Source: an uncultured Opitutaceae bacterium (GTDB lineage: Bacteria > Verrucomicrobiota > Verrucomicrobiia > Opitutales > Opitutaceae). Taken from it: a stretch of 32,543 nucleotides of DNA. The notes beneath the pieces were generated by a model that was not told the DNA's origin, did no database searches, and worked only from the letters and a program-made list of their open reading frames with translations. The stretch spans positions 1 through 32,543 of the forward strand of contig CAIOZY010000050.1 of assembly GCA_903862935.1 (NCBI GenBank). The letters run 5' to 3'. The translations under genes and the position numbers were made by a program. Of this stretch, positions 7,756 through 15,963 are shown one piece after another (position 1 is the first letter of the stretch; each line of letters starts with the position of its first letter).

Positions 7756-8820
7756 ATGTCCGGCACGGCCGACGTCCCCGCACCGATCCCCGCAGAGGTT
7801 CACTCCCGGTTCCGGTTCCTGCGAAACCTCGTGGGCAACACACCGCTTGTTGCGATCGACTACCGCTACCGGAGCAGGCCCCGCACGCTCTACGCCAAGG
7901 CCGAACACTACAACCTCACCGGCAGCATCAAGGACCGCATGGCCCTCCACATCCTCGAGCGGGCCTACGCCGCGGGGCGGATCGGGCCGGGGGACCGGAT
8001 CGCCGAGGCGACGAGCGGCAACACGGGGATATCGTTTTCGGCCCTGGGCCGGGCCCTTGGGCACGAGGTCACGATCTTCATGCCGGACTGGATGAGCCGC
8101 GAGCGCGCGGACCTGATCCGCAGTTTCGGGGCCAGGATTGTGCCGGTGTCCCGGGAGGAGGGGGGCTTTATCGGGAGCATCCGCAAGAGCGAGGAGTTGG
8201 CGGCCCGGGACCGGCGCGTGTTCCTTCCCTGCCAGTTCTCGAACTCCGCCAACTCCGAGGCCCACGAGCATACGACCGGCCCCGAGATCTTGGCTCAGCT
8301 GGAGGAGGGTTTCGGGGCCAGTCCCGAGGCGTTCGTGGCGGGCGTGGGGACCGGCGGGACGATCATGGGGGTGGGACGGTGCCTGCGCGCCCAGAAGGCG
8401 GGAGTGCGGATCGTCCCGGTCGAGCCGGCCGAGTCTCCGACCTTGACCACCGGCCACAAGGTGGGAAGGCATCGCATCCAGGGGATCTCCGACGAGTTCA
8501 TCCCCGCAATCCTGGACTTGGGGGCGATCGATCCGGTCGTTTCCGTGCACGACGGCGACGCGATCCTTATGGCCCAGAAACTGGCGGCCGGTCTTGGGAT
8601 TGCCGTCGGGATCTCCTCGGGTGGAAACTTCGTGGCGGCTGCGGCGGTCCAGGAACAGCTTGGTGGCGACGCGGTTGTCGTCACGGTGTTCCCCGACGAC
8701 AACAAGAAGTACCTATCCACGGACCTCCTGAGGGAGGAACCGGCCCAGGGGACCTTCCTTACCCCCGAGATCGAGCTGCAGGGCTTCAGGAGCTGGCGCG
8801 GAACTCCGGGGCGGGACTGA
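7756..8820 (+). CDS. cysteine-synthase-like PLP-dependent enzyme (fold type II)
   Basis: The 354-residue protein is a beta-substituted-alanine synthase family member. LVGNTPLV is near residue 25-32, the PLP lysine is K59 in TGSIKDR, the asparagine loop is SGNTG (87-91), the phosphate cup is GVGTGGT (196-202), and GISSGGN and [11 protein letters not shown] lie near the C-terminus. It should perform beta-elimination/replacement on an activated serine or cysteine. It is more diverged than housekeeping CysK, and like specialised members (SbnA, cystathionine beta-synthase) it may use another nucleophile. The chosen ATG lies 11 bases after the LarA-like stop; an ATG at 7732 would lie inside that gene. 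There is no clear RBS, so translation is probably coupled. Last gene of the five-gene run. Confidence 0.85.
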   Translation: MSGTADVPAPIPAEVHSRFRFLRNLVGNTPLVAIDYRYRSRPRTLYAKAEHYNLTGSIKDRMALHILERAYAAGRIGPGDRIAEATSGNTGISFSALGRALGHEVTIFMPDWMSRERADLIRSFGARIVPVSREEGGFIGSIRKSEELAARDRRVFLPCQFSNSANSEAHEHTTGPEILAQLEEGFGASPEAFVAGVGTGGTIMGVGRCLRAQKAGVRIVPVEPAESPTLTTGHKVGRHRIQGISDEFIPAILDLGAIDPVVSVHDGDAILMAQKLAAGLGIAVGISSGGNFVAAAAVQEQLGGDAVVVTVFPDDNKKYLSTDLLREEPAQGTFLTPEIELQGFRSWRGTPGRD

Positions 8821-8845
8821 CCCTAGGCTCCCGCCGCGGTTGGGT

Positions 8846-10540
8846 TCAGTAGTGGAAGCTGCTGTGCCCTATGAACTCGCGCAAGATCGAGGTCGGCGGC
8901 ACGGCCTGCTCGGGCACGCTCAGAAAACTCGACAGGAATGCCTGCAGGCGCCGGGCCTCTGCGTACTGCGGGTGGTGCGGCTTGATCTCAGCCAGGACCG
9001 GCTCGACGAAGGGCTTCAGGACCGCCAGCTCGTAGTCGAGTGCTGAGTTGAAAGCGATGTCGGCCTCCTGCTGGAAGGGGAAGATCCACTTCTGCTCACC
9101 CCGGCGCACGCTGGGCCACATGTTGAGGGTGGTGAGGGCAGAATTGCCGCGGAAGTTGTTGTCCCGAACCATCCTGCGAACCAGGCGGTTGTCTGTGGTG
9201 GAGATGCGGTTGTTGGAGTCCAGGTTGAGCTGGGTGAGGGCGCTGATGTAGATCCGGAACTTGTGCGCCTGGGGAATGGCCTGGGTCAGGCGGGGGTTCA
9301 GGCCGTGGATCCCTTCGATCAGGACGATCTGGTCGGGCTCGATCTTGAGCTTGTCGCCCTTGTACTCCCGCTTGCCCTTCTCGAAGTTGAAGCTCGGCAC
9401 CTTGACGTCGCCGCCCTTGTCCAGCTGGGCAAGATGCTCGTTGAGCAGCGCCAGATCCACAGTCTCGACGTTTTCGAAGTCGAGCTTGCCGTGCTCGTCG
9501 GTCGGGGTCTTCTCCCGGTCGACGAAGTAGTTGTCGACCGAGATCGTCACCGGCCTCAGACCGTTGACCCGCAGCTGCACAGCCAGGCGCTTGGCGAAGG
9601 TGGTCTTCCCCGAGGAGGACGGCCCGGCAATCAGGGCCCACTTGATCGCCTCGCGGTTCTTGTAAATGTGGTCGGCTATCTCGGCGATCTTCTTCTCGTG
9701 GAATGCCTCGGAGATCTTGATAAAGTCGCCGATCTCGCGGCCGGCGATGATCTCATTGAGCCTGCCGACGGTGTTGACGCCGAGGAGCCGCCCCCACTTC
9801 TTGTGCTCCTTGAAGATCTCGAACAGATGGGGCTGCGGCTCGAAGGGCGGAAGCTCCTTGGGCCGGTCGCGGTCCGGGATCTGCAGGACGAAGCCCTGCG
9901 AGTACAAGATCAGCTTGAATAGGGACAGGGCCCCCGTGCTCGATGCGAGCGGGCCGTGGTCCAGGTCGGAGAACTCCTCGCACCAGTAGGTTGCGACCTT
10001 GGGCGGGTTGCTGAAGCGCAACAGGTTGAACTTGTCCCATTGCTTCTCGCGCTCAAAGCGCTGGACGACCTGGGTGAAGGCGATCTTGCGCCGCTCGATC
10101 GGGACATCACGATCCACCACCGCCCTCATGTGGGTGTCGATTGCCTGAAGCTGGGGCTCGGTGATGCCCGCGTCCCCGTTCACCCCGAAGCTGCAGAAGA
10201 ATCCCGAGCCGAGCGAGTGCTCGATTGCAAAGCGGCCGTCGGGGAAGAGTTCCTTGACGACTTTGGCCAGCAGGAAGCACACGGACCGTCCATAAATCTG
10301 GAACCCCTGGGAGTCGGCCCGGGTGAGCAGAACGACCGTGCTGTCCACCTCGACCGGGTAGGACAGGGACACGGCGTCGTTGTTGACCAGCGCCCCCACG
10401 TAATCGAGGCCTTCCTGGGATCGGTGCTGGGGCAGCAGATCCCGTACGCGGGTTCCCACTGCGCAGCGCACCTGGGCTCCGCCGTCCAGGGTGACCGTGA
10501 TCGTGTTGAGGTTTGTATCCATACCAGGGGCTCGGGACAT
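8846..10540 (-). CDS. TGS-domain nucleoside (uridine-type) kinase
   Basis: The 564-residue protein combines an N-terminal TGS-like beta-grasp segment (about 10-75), a ThrRS/AlaRS second-additional-domain-like region (about 80-240) and a uridine-kinase/phosphoribulokinase-type P-loop domain. The Walker A is GPSSSGKTT at 306-314, followed by SVDNYFVDRE (334-343) and VLIEGIHGLNP (406-416). It likely phosphorylates a nucleoside using a nucleoside triphosphate in the cytoplasm; such fused kinases occur in several bacterial phyla. An alternative ATG lies at 10522 (MDTNLN). It converges with the PLP gene (25 bases between stops), so it is not part of that operon. Confidence 0.85.
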   Translation of the reverse strand: MSRAPGMDTNLNTITVTLDGGAQVRCAVGTRVRDLLPQHRSQEGLDYVGALVNNDAVSLSYPVEVDSTVVLLTRADSQGFQIYGRSVCFLLAKVVKELFPDGRFAIEHSLGSGFFCSFGVNGDAGITEPQLQAIDTHMRAVVDRDVPIERRKIAFTQVVQRFEREKQWDKFNLLRFSNPPKVATYWCEEFSDLDHGPLASSTGALSLFKLILYSQGFVLQIPDRDRPKELPPFEPQPHLFEIFKEHKKWGRLLGVNTVGRLNEIIAGREIGDFIKISEAFHEKKIAEIADHIYKNREAIKWALIAGPSSSGKTTFAKRLAVQLRVNGLRPVTISVDNYFVDREKTPTDEHGKLDFENVETVDLALLNEHLAQLDKGGDVKVPSFNFEKGKREYKGDKLKIEPDQIVLIEGIHGLNPRLTQAIPQAHKFRIYISALTQLNLDSNNRISTTDNRLVRRMVRDNNFRGNSALTTLNMWPSVRRGEQKWIFPFQQEADIAFNSALDYELAVLKPFVEPVLAEIKPHHPQYAEARRLQAFLSSFLSVPEQAVPPTSILREFIGHSSFHY

Positions 10541-10678
10541 ACTAATCTATGGGGGAAAAGGGTTAGACACTACCCCATTAGAATCGCGGAGGCCACAATA
10601 ATGTACGCCCGATTCCGATGCGGCCTCGGGGGGGCGGTTACGCGGGCGCGGGCCGAAGCATGGAACCCTCCTGCCCGT

Positions 10679-11743
10679 TCAGCCGGCCTGCGCGGCGTGG
10701 GCGATCAAAATGATGTTGGCGGCCACGTAGGTCACAAATAGGCCCGCCCCCATCCACCAGTCGACCCGGTAGGCGTGCTCGGCCTGATCCCGAACATGGA
10801 ACCGGCGGGAGACCAGGGAGCCAATCAGGGCGCAGAGGAGCGCTGCAAGGGTGAGCACGTGGATCTTGTCGGGAAGCGTGAAGGCGTCGGTTTGGCCTAG
10901 GGCCGTGGCGATGCGCTGGGTGTTCAGGACCGTCGCAAAGATCATGCCCACCAGCAGGCTGATCCTCCCGCCGAACAGGCCGTCTTTGGAGGTATCCAGG
11001 AAGAACGAGATCATGCCGATCAGAAACGCGATGTAGACGGCCGAGTGCAGCTTGAAGAACAGTCCCATCGCGCGGCGGGAGACAAAGATCGACACCACCG
11101 CCTGCGCATAGGTCGAGTTCGGCGCGCTGCCGGGCTCGCCGAAGGTCGAGCTGAACGAGTGGGTGCCGGTCTGGATCTTGACCGCATCGATCTTCCACCC
11201 CTCCACCTCCACGCTCGGCTCTATCCCGGTGTTCGCCCCGTCGGCCGTGTAGGTCAGGGCGGAGACCTCGTCCTGCCCCTCGCCGAGAGAGATCTTCAGT
11301 TCGTGCCGGTCGAAGGGGAAGTTCTCGACGTTCCAGTTGTAGCTGAACACCCCGCGGACCTTTTGTGCATGGTAGCGCACCGGGTCGTGCTCCTCCGTGG
11401 TGTCCAGACTGGTTGCGAAGGAGCGCGCGTTGTCCGGCTCCATGGTCTTGAGCGGCTTGATGTCATAGCGCTTGTCGTGCACGGCCCACAGCCAGAAGTC
11501 GGCCGCGAACGTGTTGTTGTTGGCGTTCAGGTCGTAGAGGCTCATCACGTAGGCGCCAATCTTGACCTGCTTGGGCTCTTCCTTGGTGGACGCCGCGCTT
11601 CCGGGCTCCTCGGCCGCCGCCCGCGCCAGGGGCGAGGCAGCCCCGGCAAGCAGCAAGCCGAGGACAAACAGACCGGAAACCGCCCGCGGATGGCGGCTTC
11701 CCGCCGTACGGAGGGCTTTGGGAGACAGGATCGAAGGGATCAT
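10679..11743 (-). CDS. pentameric ligand-gated ion channel (GLIC-like) homologue
   Basis: The 354-residue protein starts with a signal peptide (hydrophobic about 21-42, cleavage near ARAAAEE), then a mainly beta extracellular domain (about 58-220) carrying NFPFDRHELKI at 141-151. This matches the FPFD signature of the Cys-loop region; as in other prokaryotic members, the loop cysteines are missing. Four membrane segments follow: about 228-249 (M1), 260-280 (M2, pore-lining), 291-312 (M3) and 328-350 (M4). It should form a pentameric ion channel in the inner membrane with a periplasmic sensing domain. Ligand and ion selectivity are unknown. The open frame extends upstream into the divergent methyltransferase; the ATG at 11743 is chosen because it is followed by the signal peptide. 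Confidence 0.78.
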   Translation of the reverse strand: MIPSILSPKALRTAGSRHPRAVSGLFVLGLLLAGAASPLARAAAEEPGSAASTKEEPKQVKIGAYVMSLYDLNANNNTFAADFWLWAVHDKRYDIKPLKTMEPDNARSFATSLDTTEEHDPVRYHAQKVRGVFSYNWNVENFPFDRHELKISLGEGQDEVSALTYTADGANTGIEPSVEVEGWKIDAVKIQTGTHSFSSTFGEPGSAPNSTYAQAVVSIFVSRRAMGLFFKLHSAVYIAFLIGMISFFLDTSKDGLFGGRISLLVGMIFATVLNTQRIATALGQTDAFTLPDKIHVLTLAALLCALIGSLVSRRFHVRDQAEHAYRVDWWMGAGLFVTYVAANIILIAHAAQAG

Positions 11744-11897
11744 CGGAAATGGGAAAGCAAAGAAAATGCGGCTTAGGGCAGGGGATTCAAGCCTTCCCGC
11801 AGCAGGCTGGCTGACTCCCGGTCCCCGAGCCGTCTTGGGTTGCCAACCAGGGGTTGAGAGGGAACATGAGCAGCCTCGGGAGAGCCCTCCCGACCGC

Positions 11898-12713
11898 ATG
11901 CCGATAAACTCCCCGGACTTCTCGAAAAACCTTGAGCGCTTCACCGGTTTTGCCGGCGCGTACGACTCCTTCAGGCCGGCGCCGCCCGATGCGCTCGCTT
12001 CCTTGATCCAGCGATATTCCGGCCTCGGAGCAATTGGGCGGGTCGTCGACCTCGGGAGCGGCACGGGACTCTCGAGCCGGTACTGGGCGGGGCGTGCTAC
12101 GGAGGTTGTCGGCATCGAACCGACACCGGACATGCGAAATGAGGCAGCCGCCAAGACCCGGGACTCCAACGTCCGCTACCAGCCGGGTTTCTCCCACGCA
12201 ACGGGGCTGCCCGATCGGTCGGCCGACGTGGTCAGTTGCTCCCAGGCGCTGCACTGGATGAAGCCTGAGGGAACCTTTGCCGAGGCGAGGCGGATCCTGC
12301 GCCCGGGCGGTGTCTTTTCTGCCAATGACTACGACTGGCCTCCGACGGTGGGATCTTGGGAGGCGGAAGCCGCGTACGAGGCATGCATGCGGGCGGTGCG
12401 CCGACTCGAGAAAGAACGCCGTACGGGCGAAGGGCTCCAGCAGTGGGAGAAGGGCGGGCACCTCGGACGGATGCAGGCGAGCGGCTGTTTTCGCCACACC
12501 AAGGAGGCGGTGCTCCACCATGTCGATCGGGGCAACGCAGACCGGTTGGTCGGGGTGCTCCTGAGCCAGGGTAACGTGATGGGGTTGTTCAAGAGTGGAC
12601 TCACCGAGGCCGAGCTGGGGATCGATGCGCTGCGAGAGGTTGCGCAGAGGACTCTCGGTCCCGGGCTGCGGGACTGGTTCTGGAACGCCCGGGTGCGGAT
12701 GGGAATCGTCTAG
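11898..12713 (+). CDS. class I SAM-dependent methyltransferase
   Basis: The 271-residue protein has a methyltransferase type 11 core. Motif I is VVDLGSGTGLSS (about 49-60), the acidic end of strand beta-2 is in VVGIEPTPDM, motif II is DVVSCSQALHWM, and LRPGGVFSANDYDW follows. The W-x-P-E-G-T-F-x-E-A-x-R-x-L-R-P-G-G pattern is typical of small-molecule methyltransferases of this superfamily. The substrate cannot be told. The frame is open further upstream, but the ATG at 11898 gives the usual length (MPINSPDF start). It is divergent from the ion-channel gene with about 154 bases between. Confidence 0.83.
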   Translation: MPINSPDFSKNLERFTGFAGAYDSFRPAPPDALASLIQRYSGLGAIGRVVDLGSGTGLSSRYWAGRATEVVGIEPTPDMRNEAAAKTRDSNVRYQPGFSHATGLPDRSADVVSCSQALHWMKPEGTFAEARRILRPGGVFSANDYDWPPTVGSWEAEAAYEACMRAVRRLEKERRTGEGLQQWEKGGHLGRMQASGCFRHTKEAVLHHVDRGNADRLVGVLLSQGNVMGLFKSGLTEAELGIDALREVAQRTLGPGLRDWFWNARVRMGIV

Positions 12714-12900
12714 GGCCCGGGTGGCAGAAAAAATTCCCGGCCTTCTTCCGATGTCGGCGGAGAGAAGGTTGCGCCCGCTTCCTCACCTGTCTCCGGGAGA
12801 TTGGATGCCCAAAGCAAGAGGGAAGTCTCTGATTGCAGGAGGCTCCGATGGGCGATAGAAGCCATCTAGTGGCCAAGCATGAGGCCCAGCTTAAGCAAAG

Positions 12901-13368
12901 ATGCCAAAGATCATGAAAACAAGAACGCTTGGGGGAAACCTAGCCAGGGCTGCGATCTTTGTGCTCCTGTTCGTCGCTGCGTGGACGCCTCGGCTGTCAG
13001 CCGAGAACTTGGTCTATGTCACCAGGGACTTGGTGGGTATCAACAACGCGTACGGGTCCTTCTACATCGATGCCGACAGCGTCATCCGGAACGGCGATAT
13101 GTTCTATTTTACGCAAGTCCTGGTGTATGACACCCCCGACACGCTTGGCGTAAAAAAGGCGGTCACCAAGGAGGAGGTCAGTCTGGCGGCGAACCCGGCC
13201 AAGGCTCGCTGGCTTGAATCTAGCCGCTACGACAGCGCGGGGAAGCTGTATGACCACACAAAGAATACGCTTTATTTGGAATTCTCGAACGCCTGGTCGC
13301 CCTACGGGAAGAGCAGCGACACGACTACGGGCAAGGAAATCACCGTGGCGCTGAAGTACGTGAAATAA
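12901..13368 (+). CDS. small exported protein, surface-adhesin-E-like
   Basis: The 155-residue product has a signal peptide (hydrophobic about 15-30, cleavage near RLSAEN) and a short beta-rich mature domain with 'YIDADSVIRNGD', 'FTQVLVYD' and 'ARWLESSRYDSAG'. This layout resembles small periplasmic proteins of the surface-adhesin protein E type, where an 'Y-[ID]-D-x-x-S-I' strand is followed by a trailing Y/D segment; the match is by general pattern only. An alternative start is the ATG at 12913 (MKTRTL). It is the lone gene on this strand and converges with the next one (16 bases between stops). Confidence 0.6.
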   Translation: MPKIMKTRTLGGNLARAAIFVLLFVAAWTPRLSAENLVYVTRDLVGINNAYGSFYIDADSVIRNGDMFYFTQVLVYDTPDTLGVKKAVTKEEVSLAANPAKARWLESSRYDSAGKLYDHTKNTLYLEFSNAWSPYGKSSDTTTGKEITVALKYVK

Positions 13369-13384
13369 GGCCAGGCCCGGCGCC

Positions 13385-14149
13385 CTAGGGAGTGGGGTTC
13401 GGGCTTATCCGCTTTTTCCACTCGCCGTCCAGGAATGCCTGGACCTCCTTCGCGGTCTTGTCGCCCCGGGCCGCCTCTGCCGCAACCCGAGCGTATAGAA
13501 CCCCGTACGGTTTGCCCATCTTTCCGTCGACCGGGTAAAAGAGAAATTTGTAGTCGGATGACTCTGAAGGCAGTCCGCTGCGGCTGCGCAGTAAGTCCAC
13601 AATCCCCTCCAGGGGGAAAGTGACGGCGACATGGCATTGATGAGCCTCTGCCACCGCGTCCATCGCCTGGGACCAGAACGTGAACCACTCACCTAGGCGG
13701 ACCTTGACTCTCTTGTCCACCGCGGCGCCTTCCTCGGCTAGTCTGACCTCTCCGTGCTGCGCGGCTGCGTCCACCGCGACCGCCTCCTCAAAGTTGACCC
13801 GCTCGATGACGGCGAGATCGGCTATGGTCTGGAGTCTTTGCCTCCGCTCGGACTCCGCGTACAAGCGTGTGATCAGGGACGAGGCCGCGCCGTCGTCCCA
13901 GATTTTTCCCATCTGAGCCCGTTGCTCATCGGTGAAGACTTCTGGGCCCTTCTCTGTGACGGCGTTGAGCTTGCGGGTGATCTCGTCCATCTTCCGGAAC
14001 AGGTCATCTGTCCGTTTTACGCTCTCGGTGTACATTTGTTCCGCGGCCAGCTCGATCGCGCCCTTCTGCTCTTGAGGCGCCTTCTCTGGCGGAGCCGCTG
14101 CCGGCATCGCTGCCGCAAATATCGCGACAGCCATCAGTGGGGTGTTCAT
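13385..14149 (-). CDS. exported protein of unknown function
   Basis: The 254-residue product (from ATG 14149; an in-frame TTG at 14155 is possible) begins with a short signal peptide (LMAVAIFAAAMPAAAPPEK). The mature part starts with a charged helical stretch (about 28-100, heptad-like, 'TDDLFRKMDEITRKLNAV'). A mixed region follows with 'GEWFTFWSQAMDAVAEAHQ' and 'DYKFLFYPVDGKMGKPYGVLY'. I do not recognise a family. It stands alone on this strand with a long non-coding stretch upstream. Confidence 0.62.
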   Translation of the reverse strand: MNTPLMAVAIFAAAMPAAAPPEKAPQEQKGAIELAAEQMYTESVKRTDDLFRKMDEITRKLNAVTEKGPEVFTDEQRAQMGKIWDDGAASSLITRLYAESERRQRLQTIADLAVIERVNFEEAVAVDAAAQHGEVRLAEEGAAVDKRVKVRLGEWFTFWSQAMDAVAEAHQCHVAVTFPLEGIVDLLRSRSGLPSESSDYKFLFYPVDGKMGKPYGVLYARVAAEAARGDKTAKEVQAFLDGEWKKRISPNPTP

Positions 14150-14418
14150 AATCAATGGGATGTCCGAATGTTACGTGAAATGCGGAACCGGACTACCTCG
14201 GATGTCGATCGGAGGCGTTACCGAGCATGATGCCTTCGGTTGCGCCTGGCAATCCTAGGCGAAAACGCGGAACACCGCCCCTCGGTCTTCCGCTCGTGGG
14301 CTGCCGAATGACGATCCGAGCCAGCCTGGACGTTCCGACCAGCAGATTCAACATTCCTGCTGCGGATGCAAACACCTGCGCCTGTTCGTTGGGCACAGAG
14401 GGTAGGTTGTGCGGTAAC

Positions 14419-14474
14419 CAGATGTCCGGCTCGAATCGAACCGGGACGGATTCCGACAATTCAGTTTACTGAAT
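14419..14474 (+). repeat. dispersed intergenic repeat, copy A
   Basis: Copy A of a three-copy family (with 15732-15828 and 16705-16800). It shares the CAGATG start, the ACCGGGACGGA-type middle and the ATTCAGTTTACTGAA end. The end is a palindrome with arms AATTCAGT and ACTGAATT around TT (14458-14475). It is truncated relative to the other copies, which continue for about 35 further bases. Confidence 0.7.
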
Positions 14475-14605
14475 TACAATTATTGATCTGCTGACCGTTG
14501 CAGGGTCGCCCGCGGTTCTCAGCAGAGCGTCTTACACGATTTGAACCACACTTCGCAATATCCCACGTTTCAACCGTGTTAACTTCGACTTTGAGGGAGC
14601 GTGAG

Positions 14606-14623
14606 CCCGCTTCTCAAAGCGGG
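14606..14623 (+). terminator. short hairpin, possible terminator or attenuator
   Basis: Arms CCCGCTT and AAGCGGG enclose a 4-base loop (CTCA), and AAGCGTTTT follows. The T tract is short and separated from the stem, so termination is uncertain. It lies about 60 bases upstream of the glycosyltransferase start and could equally affect its leader. Confidence 0.3.
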
Positions 14624-14683
14624 AAGCGTTTTGGGCGGGGCGATCGAATCCGTCATGGCGGAATAATGCGGGGCTTCCTATAA

Positions 14684-15646
14684 ATGAATCCGTTTGATCC
14701 CTCACGTATAAGGCGTCTCTCGAAGCAGGTCTTCCGCCTCGGATCGCGCGTTGTCCACTATGGCCTGCCAGCCCGTAGCCTTCTTTTCGGGCCGTTGACG
14801 CCCGGCGATGATCTGCTCTGCACCACCGTGCTCCACGAAGCCCGCCTTCGCGGAAGGCCGTTGGCCATGATGACCTCTCGGCCCGAGATCTTCGAACACA
14901 ACCCCGATCCGAGCAATCTCATCCCCGTGGACGATTACTACGTCCAACTGCTGCGCTTCCTGGGAAGGTCCGTCGTCCAGCCGTATTATGCGAAGATCGA
15001 TCCCGAGAATCGCGACCGCGACATATTTGGCTCTGACCACATCCTTACAAATATGTGCCGGGCTGCAGGGATTGGTGGAGAGATCGCGCTCCGCCCGTAT
15101 TTCTACCTAACAAGCTCAGAGTTGCAGGCGGGGGTCCGCGCCCGCCGGCAGGTCGCCATTCAGAGCACGGCCTCTGGAGCGGCTTTGCCCTTCGCCAATA
15201 AGGAATGGCAACCCGATCGGTTTGCGAGTGTCGTGGCCGGGCTGCCCGCCGGCATGACCGCGGTCCAACTGGGGATCGCCTCGGATCCGGCGCTGCCTGG
15301 CACGGTCGATCTCAGGGGCCGTTCCACCCTTCGCGAAGCAGCAGCGGTGATTGCTCAAAGCGAGGTATTCATCGGATTGGAGGGGTTTTTGGCCCATCTC
15401 GCCCGAGCAGTGGACTGTCCAGCAGTCGTTGTCTTGGGAGGCCGTGTCTCGGCGACAACGACCGGGTACTCTGGGAACGAGTATTTAAGCCATGAGGCTC
15501 CATGCGCGCCATGCGGCCAACGAGATCTCTGCGATAGAAGCCGGGAATGCATCATGGGGGTCAGAGTTGATGAGGTTTTGGATGCGATCGGCCGCGTCGT
15601 GCAACGGGGCCGCGCGCCTCTACCCACAACCCGAGTACAGATTTAG
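14684..15646 (+). CDS. glycosyltransferase family 9-like (heptosyltransferase-like) protein
   Basis: The 320-residue protein matches GT9 (ADP-heptose:LPS heptosyltransferase fold). The N-terminal GDDLLCTTVLHEARLRG (41-57) corresponds to the G-D-x-[LI]-x-x-[ST]-x-[AV] motif. 'NKEWQPDRF' followed by the nucleotide-sugar-binding C-half 'RSTLREAAAVIAQSEVFIG' is typical. Instead of the usual acceptor-site D-S-G-P-x-H motif it reads FIGLEGFLAHLARA. Four cysteines near the C-terminus (C274, C277, C283, C289) fit the Cys cluster of some GT9 enzymes. It likely adds a sugar to lipopolysaccharide or another surface glycan. Its AT-richer composition and flanking repeats suggest it was transferred with the next methyltransferase. 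Confidence 0.74.
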   Translation: MNPFDPSRIRRLSKQVFRLGSRVVHYGLPARSLLFGPLTPGDDLLCTTVLHEARLRGRPLAMMTSRPEIFEHNPDPSNLIPVDDYYVQLLRFLGRSVVQPYYAKIDPENRDRDIFGSDHILTNMCRAAGIGGEIALRPYFYLTSSELQAGVRARRQVAIQSTASGAALPFANKEWQPDRFASVVAGLPAGMTAVQLGIASDPALPGTVDLRGRSTLREAAAVIAQSEVFIGLEGFLAHLARAVDCPAVVVLGGRVSATTTGYSGNEYLSHEAPCAPCGQRDLCDRSRECIMGVRVDEVLDAIGRVVQRGRAPLPTTRVQI

Positions 15647-15731
15647 ACTCTAGCGACCTTGCGTGTCCAAACCCTCGGTGCTGAATGCATCTGACTAAGG
15701 CGCGCGAACTCCGTTACGGCGGACAGACTTA

Positions 15732-15828
15732 GGATCAGATGCCTAGGCTTAGGTCAGAACCGGGACGGACCTCAGATATTCAGTTTATTGAACCCGCCGA
15801 AACGTCCAAGACCTACGCACTGACCCGA
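15732..15828 (+). repeat. dispersed intergenic repeat, copy B
   Basis: Copy B aligns with copy C (16705-16800) over nearly its whole length. The first 57 bases (from CAGATG to TGAA) align without a gap, followed by CCCGCCGAA and ending in GACCCGA. The palindrome arm pair is TTCAGT/ATTGAA here, one base changed from ACTGAA; as RNA it would still pair through G-U. Confidence 0.75.
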
Positions 15829-15952
15829 CATTGAGCCGGGAAGTGAGCCCGGCGGACACTTTCAGTCACCGTGATCTAATCCCGTCTTTGGTCATTTGGA
15901 GTTGACTTCTAGAAGCGCGGGCAATCACGATTGCTAGGTTGGCTCCATCTTA

Positions 15953-15958
15953 GAAAGG
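15953..15958 (+). promoter_or_regulatory. ribosome-binding site supporting a TTG start
   Basis: The purine run GAAAGG ends five bases before the TTG at 15964. No comparable run precedes the upstream in-frame TTG at 15931, so it decides the start of the methyltransferase gene. Confidence 0.5.
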
Positions 15959-15963
15959 TTCCA

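Larger units (their letters stand above)
14150..14683. other. 534-base AT-richer intergenic region
   Basis: This gap lies between the exported-protein gene and the glycosyltransferase gene. It contains repeat copy A (14419-14474) with an 8-bp-arm palindrome, and a short hairpin at 14606-14623. The 88-codon minus-strand frame at 14193-14459 spans the repeat and looks like chance. I see no other gene. Base composition is visibly lower in GC than in the flanking housekeeping regions. Confidence 0.6.
15647..15963. other. 317-base intergenic region holding repeat copy B
   Basis: The gap between the glycosyltransferase and the methyltransferase contains repeat copy B. Apart from that repeat and the ribosome-binding site at 15953-15958, I see no gene or clear signal. 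Confidence 0.6.

Noticed and set aside
12728-12768. Possible minus-strand terminator: stem CCTTCT(c)TCCG and run of six T
   Set aside because: The stem contains a bulge and about seven bases lie between it and the T run. No minus-strand gene ends directly upstream.
14193-14459. Minus-strand 88-codon frame in the intergenic region
   Set aside because: It spans repeat copy A and has no recognisable domain or ribosome-binding site. The same strand of copies B and C does not keep the frame.
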